DNA of 64,000 nucleotides from Paramicrobacterium fandaimingii (GCF_011751745.2 NZ_CP061170.1:3286001-3350000); one strand, 5' to 3'; positions 1 through 9,314 are shown, numbered from the stretch's first letter. The notes: a model not told the origin generated them from the sequence alone. Numbers and translations are program-made.

Positions 1-1
1 C

Positions 2-100
2 GTGAATGAACCGACGACAATGCCGTGGGGCAACCGCTCACTGCTCTTCCGCGACCCAGACGGCAACCTCGTCAACGTCTTCACACCGCCAGCCCACTGA
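2..100 (+). CDS. VOC (glyoxalase/bleomycin-resistance) family protein, C-terminal fragment
   Basis: The gene enters from the left edge, so only the last 32 residues and the TGA are visible. The tail reads NRSLLFRDPDGNLVNVFTPP, which is the typical closing strand of vicinal-oxygen-chelate proteins (the RDPDGN turn before the final beta strand). The start, the metal ligands and therefore any substrate are outside the window. I see nothing else in the 209 bases between this stop and the convergent exporter gene that follows. Confidence 0.75.
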   Translation: MNEPTTMPWGNRSLLFRDPDGNLVNVFTPPAH

Positions 101-309
101 CAGAGCAGATCGCCCGTGCCGGAACGAGGATGCAGCGCCGAGCAGAGGATGCTTTCGGCGATTTCGTCCTTGCTTCGGCACTCTGTCCTTATCTCGGCAG
201 GCTGTGACGCTGACCCAGGCCCCGCAAAGCGGCTTCCGGGCGCAGCAGCGCAGGAGACGAACTCCGAGCGACGTACCTTCTCGGCACGTTGGAGCCGGCC
301 GGCATCCTG

Positions 310-1551
310 CTACCGCACGACGGGAATCGGGCGCGTCGTCAGATCGTCATTCTTGAAACCGATGATGAACACGGATGCCGCGAGCGAGACCGCGTAGAAC
401 GCGAACATGCCGAAGCCCATGCTGAAGCCATTGTCGGTTCCCGCTAGCCCCAAGAGCGGCGCCGACACGGCAGCACCGATGGTGCCGGCCGTGCCGATCA
501 TTGCTGCGGCGAGACCCGCCCGAGGCGCATGGTCCCAGAGCCCCATCGCCTGGTTGTTCGGAATGACCAGCTGCTGAAATCCAATGCAGAGCCACGCGAA
601 GATGGTGACGCCGACAAGCCCGAGCGATCCGGCGCTCACCATGATCAGCGTGGCCGACGTCAGCGCGCCCACCAGCCCGATGATCTGCACCTTGTGCGGC
701 ATGAAGCGCCGCAGCAGCAGCGGGCTGAGCGGGTTCATGAACAGCATCACGACGGCGCCCACCGCAAGAATCACGCCGTACACCTGCTCGGAGACGCCGT
801 ACCAGTCTTGAGCGACGAAGCTCAGCCCCGAGATATAGCAGAAGCTCGCGGCCATCATCGCCATCTGCGAGAGGGCGGCGCCGACGAACATGCGGTCAGA
901 GAAGAGAGCGGCGGCACCGGCGAACACGCGCGACTCGCGTAGCGGCACGCGCTCCGGCCGTGTTTCGGGCAGAAACAGCAGCCCGAGCACCACGAGCACC
1001 GCCGACATCACACCCTGTGCAATGAAAATGCCGTGCCAGTCGGTGCCAAGCAGAATGAGCGAGCCGATCAGGGGCGCGACGATGGGCGCGCTCATCGACA
1101 CCATCATGATCATCGAATAGCGAACGGATGCTGCGCGGCCATGCGAGATGTCGCGCACGATCGCCATGGCGATGCTCGGCGCGGCTGCCGATCCCACGCC
1201 CTGCAGGGTACGGAAGATGATGAGCAGAATCACGTTGCCGGCGAAGGCCGACGCGACAGAGAAGAGCACGTGCACAGACAGCCCGATGATCAGCGGCATG
1301 CGTCGCCCTCGGGCATCCGACAGCAGCCCAAACAGAAGCGATCCGACGCCCATGCCGAGCAACGACCCAGTCAGCGTGAGCTGAATCGTCGCCTCGTTTG
1401 TACCGAACTCGCGCGTGATCTCGGGCAGCGCCGGCAGGTACATGTCGACGGTCATTGGGCCGAGCGCCGCCATCACACCGAGCAGCACGATGAGCCCACG
1501 TTGCCGCTTGGGGCTCTCCGCAGCCTCGCTGCCTGTGCGGCGCGCGTTCAT
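310..1551 (-). CDS. Bcr/CflA-family multidrug MFS exporter
   Basis: This 413-residue protein has about 12 hydrophobic segments, the normal size for a drug:H+ antiporter of the Bcr/CflA branch of the major facilitator superfamily. The family hallmark DMYLPALPE lies at residues 36-44 in the first helix, and the loop 2-3 motif (GLLSDARGRR, 75-84) follows. It would act in the cytoplasmic membrane and expel small hydrophobic compounds; the substrate cannot be read from sequence. It stands alone on the minus strand, convergent with the VOC gene, with no local regulator. Confidence 0.85.
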   Translation of the reverse strand: MNARRTGSEAAESPKRQRGLIVLLGVMAALGPMTVDMYLPALPEITREFGTNEATIQLTLTGSLLGMGVGSLLFGLLSDARGRRMPLIIGLSVHVLFSVASAFAGNVILLIIFRTLQGVGSAAAPSIAMAIVRDISHGRAASVRYSMIMMVSMSAPIVAPLIGSLILLGTDWHGIFIAQGVMSAVLVVLGLLFLPETRPERVPLRESRVFAGAAALFSDRMFVGAALSQMAMMAASFCYISGLSFVAQDWYGVSEQVYGVILAVGAVVMLFMNPLSPLLLRRFMPHKVQIIGLVGALTSATLIMVSAGSLGLVGVTIFAWLCIGFQQLVIPNNQAMGLWDHAPRAGLAAAMIGTAGTIGAAVSAPLLGLAGTDNGFSMGFGMFAFYAVSLAASVFIIGFKNDDLTTRPIPVVR

Positions 1552-1693
1552 GCTCTCCTCGCGAGATGGTGGCGAATGTCATCGCGCCGCGGCGCGACCC
1601 CAGATTCCGGATGCCGGTTCCCGCCGCCCCGCGCACAACACGCCCAGCCTAGCGCCGCGGCCTCCGCGCGCTAGAACGGCACCGATTTCTCGT

Positions 1694-1873
1694 CTACGGC
1701 CGCTGACCCTGGTTGCGGAGCTCCGCCTGCACCTCCCTGTGGTGCTTTCGCAGTGCCGAGAGTACGCCGGCGCGGATGATCGCCCACATAACGAACACCC
1801 AAATGATGAACGCGAGGATGTACGCGCACACTGACGCGATGAGCATCAACGTTGCCTGATCTGTCATGTCCAT
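1694..1873 (-). CDS. Small single-helix membrane protein (59 aa)
   Basis: This short gene encodes 59 residues: a polar start (MDMTDQ), one hydrophobic helix of about 27 residues (roughly 8-34) rich in Ile, Val, Trp and Met, and a charged tail (LRKHHREVQAELRNQ) that could form a short amphipathic helix. I do not recognise a family. The clean helix-plus-charged-tail layout is why I call it. The ribosome-binding site is weak. ATG codons at 1873 and 1867 are both possible starts. The 254 bases between it and the PTS operon hold no supported gene. Confidence 0.55.
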   Translation of the reverse strand: MDMTDQATLMLIASVCAYILAFIIWVFVMWAIIRAGVLSALRKHHREVQAELRNQGQRP

Positions 1874-2127
1874 GCCGCCACAGTACCGAGCGATGTTCCT
1901 GCAGAGCTTTCACCGCCGCAACCAAACGAGACCCACCGCATAACTTAGGCGCAGTAGAAACGAACAGTTCGACGAAATGGGATAGCGACGCAGACGTGCG
2001 ACGCATGGACAGCCTCGTCGCCTGGGCGACGCTCTTTACTGCTTATCCGCCGCTCGAGGAGGCGGGGAGCGACGATCGACGTACGCGTCCCTCAATCTGA
2101 TTGTCGTCAGCGATCATGCTCGCCCAG

Positions 2128-2397
2128 CTACTCCACGTCGAGGTCTGTCTCCACGAGCGCAACGAGCTCGTCCAGCGCCGCGTCTGCGCCGTCGCCCTCG
2201 GCCTTCAGTGTGACGACGGTGCCGCGCGGCGCGCCCAGCCCCATGAGCGAGAGGACGCTGCCGGCGTTGAGGTCATCCCCGTCTGCGACCGAGATCGTTA
2301 CCGGGAGGCCGGTCTTCTGAACGGCCTGCACGAAGAGCTTCGCTGGGCGGGCGTGAAGCCCCGAGGCGCTGGCGACAGTGGCCTGTCGTTCCGACAT
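2128..2397 (-). CDS. ptsH: Phosphocarrier protein HPr
   Basis: HPr carries phosphate from enzyme I to the sugar-specific EIIA domains of the phosphotransferase system in the cytoplasm. The 89-residue product has the active-site histidine at position 15 in SGLHARPA and the conserved LMGLG segment around the regulatory serine. The start at 2397 is chosen because GGAG lies six bases upstream; an ATG four codons earlier has no ribosome-binding site. It is the last gene of the fructose operon, 36 bases after fruA. No enzyme I gene is in the window, so EI must be encoded elsewhere. Confidence 0.95.
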   Translation of the reverse strand: MSERQATVASASGLHARPAKLFVQAVQKTGLPVTISVADGDDLNAGSVLSLMGLGAPRGTVVTLKAEGDGADAALDELVALVETDLDVE

Positions 2398-2433
2398 GTG
2401 TTTCTCCATTCGTTGCAGCGAGGTGCAGCAGGG

Positions 2434-4482
2434 TCAGGCAAGAGCTGCGTCGGCATCGAGAGGCGCTTCGGCTGGTGCCGATTTGCGCACCCATTTCTTC
2501 AGCGCGATCAGCACAAGTGCCGCGACGACGGTGCCGGCGACAATCGCGAGGGTGAATCCCCAGAAGGGATGGATGGCGAAGAAGACGAACACGCCGCCGT
2601 GCGGAGCGAGGGACTGCACACCGAGGGCCATGCTGAGCCCTCCGGTGACGGCCCCGCCCAGCATTGACGCGGGAATGACACGGAACGGGTCGGCTGCGGC
2701 GAACGGAATCGCGCCCTCGCTGATGAACGACGCTCCGAGCAGCCACGCCGCCGTGCCGTTCTCACGCTCCACGGTCGAGAACGACTTTCGCGAGAGCACG
2801 GTTGACGCCAGTGCCATCGCCAGCGGAGGAACGATTCCTGCCGCCATCACCGCGCCCATGATCAGGTACGGCGCAAAGTTCGATGTCGACGCCGCAGCGA
2901 GCCCGGTTGTGGCGAAGACGTAGGCCGCCTTGTTGACCGGTCCGCCGAGGTCGAAGCACATCATGAGGCCGAGAACGACACCGAGAACCACAGCTCCCGC
3001 TCCGCTCTGCGACAGCCCTGTGAGCCAATCGGTAAGCGCGGTCATGAGCGCGGCGACGGGGCGCCCAAGGAAGAGGATCATGAGTCCCGAGGCGAAGATT
3101 GACCCGAGGAACGGAATAATCACCACGGGCATGAGCCCGCTGAGCCAGCGCGGAGCGTTGAACCGCCCGAGCCACCAGGCGATGAATCCGCCGAGGAAGC
3201 CTCCGATGATGCCGCCGATGAACCCCGCGTTCATGGTCACGGCAATTGCTCCGGCGACGAAACCGGGCGCGATCCCCGGACGGTCGGCGATCGCGAACGC
3301 GATGAATCCGGCAAGGACGGCGACGATGAACCCCATCGATGTCGACCCGATCATAAAGGCGACCGAACCCAGGTACTGCCCGAGCGGCCCCAGAGACGAC
3401 GTGATGTCTTCGGTCGGCAGCTGCCACAGCGAGTTCTCGACAATAACCGAGCTCGCGTTCTCGGTCACCTGGTAGCCACCGAGAAGGAATCCGAGTGCAA
3501 TCAGCAGACCGCCGCCGGCGACGAACGGGATCATGTAGCTGACGCCGGTGAGCAGCCACCGCTGAATCCGCTTCCCGACAGACTGAGCGGGCTGCGAACT
3601 TCCAGAACTGCCGCGGGACTCGGCGGATGCTGCGGGCACGCGCGCCGCGTTCGGATCGCTCGCTGCCGCGACAGCATCCTGAATCAGCTTGTGCGGCTGC
3701 TCAATGCCGCGCTTGACGCTCGCGCGGATCACCGGTTTTCCCGCGAAGCGCTGCGGGGTACGCACGTCGACGTCGACGGCGAAGATCACGGCGTCTGCCG
3801 CGTCGACGACATCGTCGGGCAACGCCTTGTATCCGCTCGATCCCTGCGGCTCAACCGAGAACTCGACACCGTCTTCCGCTGCCGCGGCAGTCAGCGCATC
3901 GGCGGCCATGAATGTGTGGGCGATGCCCGTCGCGCACGCTGTGACGGCGACGATGCGCGCGGGGTGCCCGTCGATGGTCGGACCATCGGGTTGCGTCACT
4001 TCCGTCGCCGGTGCGACAGCGGCAGCATCCTGTTCGTCAATGGCCTCGCTGACGATCGCCACGACATCGTCGGCGGATGCTGCGGAACGAAGCGCAGCGG
4101 TGAAGTCTTCCTTCATCAAGTGACGCGCCAGCTTCGAGAGCACGGCAAGGTGCTCTTCGGCCGCGTTATCGGGTGCGGCGATGAGGAAGACGAGGTCCGC
4201 GTCGCCGTCGGGCGCGCCGAAGTCGATGCCGGGCGCGAGCCTCGCGAACGCGAGCGACGCCTGCGTCACCGCCGGGCTCTTCGCGTGCGGAATCGCGATG
4301 CCACCGGGGAGACCGGTTTCATCTTTCTGCTCGCGCTCCCACGCATCGGCAGCGAGTGCGTCGGCATCGGTGGCGCGGCCCTGCGCGGCAACGCGCGCGG
4401 CGAGAGCGCTGATGACTGCTTTCTTGTCTGCACCGAGGTCAGCATCGAGGCTGACGAGTTCGGCTGTGATTGTCTGGGACAT
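2434..4482 (-). CDS. fruA: Fructose PTS permease, EIIABC fusion
   Basis: This 682-residue protein imports fructose and phosphorylates it to fructose 1-phosphate. Domain order is A-B-C. EIIA spans about 1-150 with the phospho-histidine at 66 (GIAIPHAKS). EIIB starts near 174 with the phospho-cysteine at 183 (AVTACATGIAHT). A linker rich in Ala and Ser follows, then the membrane EIIC from about residue 305 to 665. All three phosphotransfer elements needed downstream of HPr are on one chain. It sits between fruK (28 bases upstream) and ptsH on the same strand, which fixes the substrate class as fructose. Confidence 0.95.
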   Translation of the reverse strand: MSQTITAELVSLDADLGADKKAVISALAARVAAQGRATDADALAADAWEREQKDETGLPGGIAIPHAKSPAVTQASLAFARLAPGIDFGAPDGDADLVFLIAAPDNAAEEHLAVLSKLARHLMKEDFTAALRSAASADDVVAIVSEAIDEQDAAAVAPATEVTQPDGPTIDGHPARIVAVTACATGIAHTFMAADALTAAAAEDGVEFSVEPQGSSGYKALPDDVVDAADAVIFAVDVDVRTPQRFAGKPVIRASVKRGIEQPHKLIQDAVAAASDPNAARVPAASAESRGSSGSSQPAQSVGKRIQRWLLTGVSYMIPFVAGGGLLIALGFLLGGYQVTENASSVIVENSLWQLPTEDITSSLGPLGQYLGSVAFMIGSTSMGFIVAVLAGFIAFAIADRPGIAPGFVAGAIAVTMNAGFIGGIIGGFLGGFIAWWLGRFNAPRWLSGLMPVVIIPFLGSIFASGLMILFLGRPVAALMTALTDWLTGLSQSGAGAVVLGVVLGLMMCFDLGGPVNKAAYVFATTGLAAASTSNFAPYLIMGAVMAAGIVPPLAMALASTVLSRKSFSTVERENGTAAWLLGASFISEGAIPFAAADPFRVIPASMLGGAVTGGLSMALGVQSLAPHGGVFVFFAIHPFWGFTLAIVAGTVVAALVLIALKKWVRKSAPAEAPLDADAALA

Positions 4483-4510
4483 GGTGTCCTCCGCTGTCGG
4501 GCGTGAACGC

Positions 4511-5461
4511 TCAGTTCACGCGGTGGGTCTCGATGCCCGTTGTGGGCAGATCTTCGGGGCGCGGCGCCTGTGTGCCGGGGAGCGAAGCCGCGGCGGAGCC
4601 GTATTGGATGGATCGCCGGAGGCTGCCCTCGGCGTCGGCACCGTCATCCTGCGCGAGCAGGTATCCCGCCAGCGCGCTGTCACCAGCGCCGACAGTGCTC
4701 ACCACAGTGACGCGCGGTGCCGTTCCGACCCAGGCGCCTTCCGCAGTGACGAGCAGCGCACCCTGCGAACCGAGCGTGACGAGCGCGGCGGCCGCCTTGT
4801 CGGGGACGCAGCGTGCCGCGTGCGCGAGAGCCGTTGCAGCGCGATCCGAGTCGTCGGGAGCAAGCGATGCGCCGACGAGCTCAGCGAGTTCTTCGTGGTT
4901 CGGCTTGATGAGATCGGGGCGGGCGACGCCGACGACGTTTCGCAGGGCTGCTCCCGATGCGTCAACGGCAACGCGAGGCGCTTCGGCCCCGTGGTGTTCG
5001 CGCACGGCGGTGATCACGTCGGCGTAGAAGCTCGCGGGAGCCCCGGGGGGAAGCGAGCCGGCGAGAACGAGCCAGCCTGAACTCTCGCTGGCATCGACAA
5101 CGGCCGAGACCAGAGAATCGACGTCGGTCGAAGAAAGGAATGCTCCGGGAAGATTGACCTTTGTGGTTACTCCCTCGGGATCGACGAGAGTGATGTTCGA
5201 CCGTGCTACGCCATCGATGCGCACTGGACGTACGTCGACGTGTGCCGCGTCGAGCGCTCCCGCGTACGGGTCGCCGTCGGCCAGCGGAAGAACTGCGACG
5301 CTCTCGCCTCCCGCTGCAGCGACCACGCGGGCGACGTTGATGCCCTTCCCGCCCGCGTCTTCTCGCGTTGACACGGCGATCTGAACGTGGCCAGGTGCGA
5401 GGGGTGCTCCGAGTGTCACCGTCTTATCGAGGGAGGGATTCGCCGTGAGCGTGGTGATCAT
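4511..5461 (-). CDS. fruK: 1-phosphofructokinase (PfkB family)
   Basis: The enzyme phosphorylates the fructose 1-phosphate delivered by FruA to fructose 1,6-bisphosphate. The 316-residue sequence has the PfkB/FruK signatures: TANPSLDKTV at the start, GGKGINVAR at 37-45 and the C-terminal GAGDS with catalytic Asp near 261. Its start codon overlaps the stop of the upstream regulator by four bases (ATGA), so the two are translationally coupled. Confidence 0.94.
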   Translation of the reverse strand: MITTLTANPSLDKTVTLGAPLAPGHVQIAVSTREDAGGKGINVARVVAAAGGESVAVLPLADGDPYAGALDAAHVDVRPVRIDGVARSNITLVDPEGVTTKVNLPGAFLSSTDVDSLVSAVVDASESSGWLVLAGSLPPGAPASFYADVITAVREHHGAEAPRVAVDASGAALRNVVGVARPDLIKPNHEELAELVGASLAPDDSDRAATALAHAARCVPDKAAAALVTLGSQGALLVTAEGAWVGTAPRVTVVSTVGAGDSALAGYLLAQDDGADAEGSLRRSIQYGSAAASLPGTQAPRPEDLPTTGIETHRVN

Positions 5462-6237
5462 GCGATCTTCATCTCGACATTCGCCTCGTCAAGAGCTGTT
5501 TGCAGGCTGGCGTCCGGCTTGCCGTCGGTGACGAGCACATCGATCTGAGACAGCGTGGCAAAACTCACAAGTGCTTCGCGCCCGAGCTTCTCGACGTCGG
5601 CGACGACAATGGTTCGCCGCGCCGAGCGGATGATCTCGCGCTTGACTGAAGCTTCCTCGGCATCGGGGGTGCTGAGGCCGAACGCGGCCGAAAGTCCATT
5701 GACGCCGACGAAGGCGATATCGGGTCGCAGTCCCTCGACCGACCGCATGGTGCCCGAGCCGACCGCGGCTGCTGTGAGGCCGCGAATCTGACCGCCGATC
5801 AGCGTAAGTCCCACGGAGGGAACCTCCGAAAGCGGGTACGCGATGGCCAGCGAGTGCGTCACCACCTCGATATTCCCGTCGGCAAGCACCGGAATGAGTT
5901 GCTGCATGACGGCAGCGGTTGTGGTGCCGGCGTCGAAGAAGATGGAACCCTGGAAATCAGGCGGGATCAGGCCGCTCGCACGGCGGGCGATCGCTGCCTT
6001 CGCCGCGCTGTGCCGCTGGGTGCGGACGGAGAGCGACGGCTCGCTCGTGCTCGCCGTATCTGCGGGAACGGCACCGCCGTGAACGCGGCGGAGCACGCCG
6101 GCGCTCTCAAGATGATCGAGGTCTCGCCTGACCGTCTCGGTCGTGATGTCTAAGCGGCTCGCGAGGTCGACAACCGTCACGCGAGCGTCATCGCGCAGCA
6201 TCCGCTCTATGACGTCGTATCGCTCCGTTGCGTACAT
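5458..6237 (-). CDS. DeoR-family regulator of the fructose operon
   Basis: This 259-residue DeoR/GlpR-type repressor has an N-terminal winged helix (LDITTETVRRDLDHLE around 30-45) and a C-terminal phospho-sugar sensor domain with the DAGTTTAAV loop. I chose the start at 6237 because GGAGG lies four to five bases upstream; reading further upstream would run into the operator region. As first gene of a fruR-fruK-fruA-ptsH operon it most likely represses its own operon, with fructose 1-phosphate as the probable inducer (known for related regulators, inferred here). Confidence 0.9.
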   Translation of the reverse strand: MYATERYDVIERMLRDDARVTVVDLASRLDITTETVRRDLDHLESAGVLRRVHGGAVPADTASTSEPSLSVRTQRHSAAKAAIARRASGLIPPDFQGSIFFDAGTTTAAVMQQLIPVLADGNIEVVTHSLAIAYPLSEVPSVGLTLIGGQIRGLTAAAVGSGTMRSVEGLRPDIAFVGVNGLSAAFGLSTPDAEEASVKREIIRSARRTIVVADVEKLGREALVSFATLSQIDVLVTDGKPDASLQTALDEANVEMKIA

Positions 6238-6261
6238 CGCACCTCCAGGTTTCAAACACAT

Positions 6262-6288
6262 TACAACATTTGTATCTTGTTTTACAAG
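6262..6288 (-). promoter_or_regulatory. Twin palindromic operators upstream of the fru operon
   Basis: Two adjacent 13-bp palindromes lie 25-51 bases upstream of the regulator start: TACAACATTTGTA (6262-6274) and CTTGTTTTACAAG (6276-6288). They sit in an AT-rich stretch unlike the surrounding coding DNA, where a promoter is expected. Tandem TTGT-containing sites fit DeoR-family binding, so I infer that FruR binds here. Confidence 0.6.
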
Positions 6289-6385
6289 TGTTTTTCTTTG
6301 AATATCTTCTATTGTCTGCAGATGCGGTTTCTGGACTCATGACGACGAGTTCGCCAGAGCCCTGCATGTCGGTAGCCTGACGAGC

Positions 6386-7402
6386 ATGTTCCTTCTCCCC
6401 ATCGGGATCGTCTTCGGCGCGTGCTATCTGATTTCACGCCGGAGGGATCCGAGGCTACTGCGCAACGGTCCTTTTCTTGTTGCGGCGATCACGTTCGGCA
6501 TCATCGGCATTCTCGCGATCCTCGCCGAATACAACATCGTCGCCTCGATCCTGCTGTGGATCATTGCGCTCGCGATTCCACTCAGCATTCTCGTCTTCGG
6601 CATCGGCCTGATCGCCAACGGCGTCACGATGCTGCGTCGCGAGGGCCGCAGTCTTGGCCATCAGCTCTCGCTCATCGTCGGTGTGCTCGTGCTCGTGCTT
6701 CCGATTGTCGCGGTGGTTCTCGTCATGCAGTTCGGGCTGCCGGGGTTCTGGATTGCGGCGCTCATTGGCCTCGCTTCGGCGTATGCGAGTGTGGCGTTCG
6801 TATCGTTCGCCGTCTACTCGATCGTGTACGGGCGCATGCGACACACGTTTGCGCCGTCAGCCATCGTCATTCATGGGTCGGGACTCATTCGCGGGCGCGT
6901 CACCGCTCTGCTGCGAGGCAGGCTCGACCGCGGACTGCGGGTGTACGGCAGCGAGCTCGCGCGCGGCAATCGTCCTGTACTTGTGCCGTCGGGTGGGCAG
7001 GGTGACGACGAACCGCGCCCCGAAGGCGAGGCGATGGCAGAGTACATCAAGGAGCAGGGCGTGCCCGAGGCAGACATCGTCCCAGAAACGCGGTCGACGA
7101 GCACTCGCGAGAACATCGCCTACTCGGTTGAACTCCTCGATGCCGCTGATCGTTGCGGCCCGATCATGCTCGTCACGAGCGACTACCACGTGCTGCGCAC
7201 CGCGTCGCTGGCGCGGCGCATGAACGTCGACGCCCAGGTGGTGGGGTCTCGCACAGCGCGCTACTACGTGCCGAGCGCGTTCATTCGCGAGTTCGTCGCC
7301 CTCCTCGTCGAGAACCGTGTCGTGACGCTGATCGCGGTCGGCACGTTCGCGGTGCTGATGGTCGCGATCCTGGTCGGAACGCTCACCGCTGCCCTCGGGT
7401 AG
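6386..7402 (+). CDS. YdcF/ElyC-like membrane protein (DUF218)
   Basis: The 338-residue protein has four or five N-terminal membrane helices (about 1-155), an extracytoplasmic or cytoplasmic DUF218 domain (about 160-290) and a C-terminal helix (about 310-335). DUF218 landmarks are visible: SAIVIHGSG, the RSTSTRENI segment and TSDYHVLR. SanA/ElyC/YdcF proteins are linked to envelope integrity and antibiotic tolerance in other bacteria, but their reaction is unknown. An ATG at 6338 in the same frame is closed by a stop, so 6386 is the first usable start. It stands alone between two minus-strand operons. Confidence 0.8.
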   Translation: MFLLPIGIVFGACYLISRRRDPRLLRNGPFLVAAITFGIIGILAILAEYNIVASILLWIIALAIPLSILVFGIGLIANGVTMLRREGRSLGHQLSLIVGVLVLVLPIVAVVLVMQFGLPGFWIAALIGLASAYASVAFVSFAVYSIVYGRMRHTFAPSAIVIHGSGLIRGRVTALLRGRLDRGLRVYGSELARGNRPVLVPSGGQGDDEPRPEGEAMAEYIKEQGVPEADIVPETRSTSTRENIAYSVELLDAADRCGPIMLVTSDYHVLRTASLARRMNVDAQVVGSRTARYYVPSAFIREFVALLVENRVVTLIAVGTFAVLMVAILVGTLTAALG

Positions 7403-7417
7403 CGCACCTACGTCGCC

Positions 7418-7828
7418 TCAGTCGTAGGAGCGCGCCCTCACCCAGGGAATCGGCAGCAGGTCGGTGGGCGAGACCACGCCGACCTCGCCGCCGTCAGAGA
7501 CGATGACGCGGATGCTGTCGCCGAAGTTCGGCACCAGCTCACGACACACGCCACAGGGGTTGATCACGATCGGCACGTCAGCAGGGTCGAGACCGACGGC
7601 GACGATCGTGTCGACAGCATCCTCCCCCGCCATGCGCGCATTGGCGATCGCCGTCGGCTCTGCGCACACGTTCACGCGCGCCGTACTCAGGCTGAGCCCT
7701 GTATAGATCGCACCCGACGTTCCCCGCGCAGCGACGGCTACCCGATGCTGCCGGGAATCGTGCGCACGCACGAGCACAGCGGATGCCGCCTCGCACAGCT
7801 CGTCATCGGCACTCGTCAGCTTCTGCAT
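7418..7828 (-). CDS. Cytidine deaminase-like protein
   Basis: This 136-residue protein has the zinc-site motifs of the cytidine deaminase fold: CAEP (where most cytidine deaminases have CAER) and PCGVCRE about 36 residues later, giving three cysteine ligands plus the catalytic Glu. The Arg-to-Pro change after CAE is unusual and leaves room for a substrate other than cytidine. It is the last gene of the nine-gene XRE-cupin operon, 17 bases after the aldehyde dehydrogenase. It may deaminate a pathway compound or be a salvage enzyme caught at the operon end. The ATG at 7828 has GGGGAG upstream. Confidence 0.75.
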   Translation of the reverse strand: MQKLTSADDELCEAASAVLVRAHDSRQHRVAVAARGTSGAIYTGLSLSTARVNVCAEPTAIANARMAGEDAVDTIVAVGLDPADVPIVINPCGVCRELVPNFGDSIRVIVSDGGEVGVVSPTDLLPIPWVRARSYD

Positions 7829-7845
7829 GATCGTCACTCCCCGGC

Positions 7846-9282
7846 CTACTCGAGCCCCGTGTAGACAGTCTTCTCCCACGTGTAGAACTCGGTTGCCGTG
7901 TGCCCCTGCTCGCGGAACGTGTTGGACGATGAGTCCTTCACTCCCCCGAACGGCACGTGCAGGTCGAGCCCTGACGTCGGCCGGTTCACCTTCACGACGC
8001 CGGCCTGCACGCGGCTGGCGAAGTTTGTCGAGTACGCAAGGCTGTCAGTGCAGATGCCCGCGGTGAGCCCGTATGGCGAATCGTTGATCGCCGCGAGGCC
8101 CGACTCGTAGTCGTCGACGTCGAGCACCGCGACAACCGGGCCGAAGATCTCGTCTGTGGCGATCGGTGAGTCGTGCGCAACATCGGTGGCGACGACAGGC
8201 GCGAAGTGAAGTCCGTCGGCACTCGCGTCACCGTATGCCAGACGGGCACCGCCCGCGACAGCATCCTCAACCGCCGTGACATCTTGCTTAAGCTGCGCCT
8301 CGCTCACGACCGGGCCCATCGTCGTGCCCGCATCGAGGCCGTCGCCGGGAACGTAGGTGCTGGCGAGAGCCGTGAGCTCGTCGAGGAATGCCTGGCGAAC
8401 TCCGGGCGTCACGTAGACACGCGAGGTTGCCGTGCAGGCCTGGCCCGTGAGGCTGAATGCGCCGGCCGCGACGACCTTCGCCGCCTTCTTCGCGTCAGCA
8501 TCATCGAGAACGAGCACGCCGTTCTTGCCGCCCATTTCGAGCTGGGCGCGAGCGCGACGCGCACCGAGTGTCTGCTGCAGCTTCAGCCCGACGTTTGTCG
8601 ACCCGGTGAACGAGAGCGCGGCAACACGCGGATCATTCGCGAGTGCCTCGCCCACGACGCTGCCGCGCCCGTGAACGACGTTGAAGACACCGGCAGGCAG
8701 GCCCGCGTCGCGCAGCGCCAGCCCTAAGTGCGTCGCCGACATCGGGGTGATCTCGGCCGGCTTCAGCACCACGGCATTGCCGCTGACCAGCGCTGGGGCG
8801 GTCTTCCACGCCGGAATCGCGATGGGGAAGTTCCACGGTGTGATCAACCCGACGACGCCAAGCGCTTCGCGGCGCGTGGTCACCGTTGTGTTCGGCATTC
8901 CGCTCGGGAAGACCGAGCCGCTTGCCGACCAACCCAGCGATCCGAAGAACTGAAACACGCCGATCGCGCGCCCCACTTCGCCCTCGGCCTCAGCGCGCGT
9001 CTTTCCCTCTTCGCGCACGAGGTCTTCGGCGATCTGCGGCTTGCGCTCGGTGAGCAGCTGCGCCGCCTTCAGCAGAATGGCGCCGCGAACGGGCGCGGGC
9101 GTTGCGGCCCAGGCGCCCTGCGCGTCGACGGCGGCCGCGATGGCAGCATCCGTCTCGGTCTTTCCTCCGACGGGCGCGAGCACGGCGACATCGCCTGGAC
9201 GTGCGGGGTTGCGGCGTTCTTTGCCTGCATCGCCGAAGATCTCTCCGGCAATCAGGTGCTGGGCAACAGCGGGGGAGGTCAT
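7846..9282 (-). CDS. NAD(P)-dependent aldehyde dehydrogenase, ketoglutarate-semialdehyde type
   Basis: The 478-residue enzyme has the complete ALDH catalytic set: Asn151 (PWNFP), Glu249 (LEMGGKN) and the nucleophile Cys283 in GQACTATSR. The CTATSR context resembles the YcbD/GucD type that oxidises 2-ketoglutaric semialdehyde; this is recognition from memory, not a search. A DapA-family enzyme lies two genes upstream, and known routes (glucarate, pentonate, hydroxyproline) pair exactly these two families to make 2-oxoglutarate. The ATG at 9282 (MTSPAVAQ) is preferred over longer readings, which give an arginine-rich non-protein-like leader. Confidence 0.87.
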   Translation of the reverse strand: MTSPAVAQHLIAGEIFGDAGKERRNPARPGDVAVLAPVGGKTETDAAIAAAVDAQGAWAATPAPVRGAILLKAAQLLTERKPQIAEDLVREEGKTRAEAEGEVGRAIGVFQFFGSLGWSASGSVFPSGMPNTTVTTRREALGVVGLITPWNFPIAIPAWKTAPALVSGNAVVLKPAEITPMSATHLGLALRDAGLPAGVFNVVHGRGSVVGEALANDPRVAALSFTGSTNVGLKLQQTLGARRARAQLEMGGKNGVLVLDDADAKKAAKVVAAGAFSLTGQACTATSRVYVTPGVRQAFLDELTALASTYVPGDGLDAGTTMGPVVSEAQLKQDVTAVEDAVAGGARLAYGDASADGLHFAPVVATDVAHDSPIATDEIFGPVVAVLDVDDYESGLAAINDSPYGLTAGICTDSLAYSTNFASRVQAGVVKVNRPTSGLDLHVPFGGVKDSSSNTFREQGHTATEFYTWEKTVYTGLE

Positions 9283-9314
9283 GATGTGTCCTTTCACGAA
9301 GTTGAAGAGGTAGG

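Noticed and set aside
1852..2100. 82-codon plus-strand frame before the PTS operon
   Set aside because: It overlaps the small membrane protein on the other strand, has no ribosome-binding site and matches nothing I recognise.
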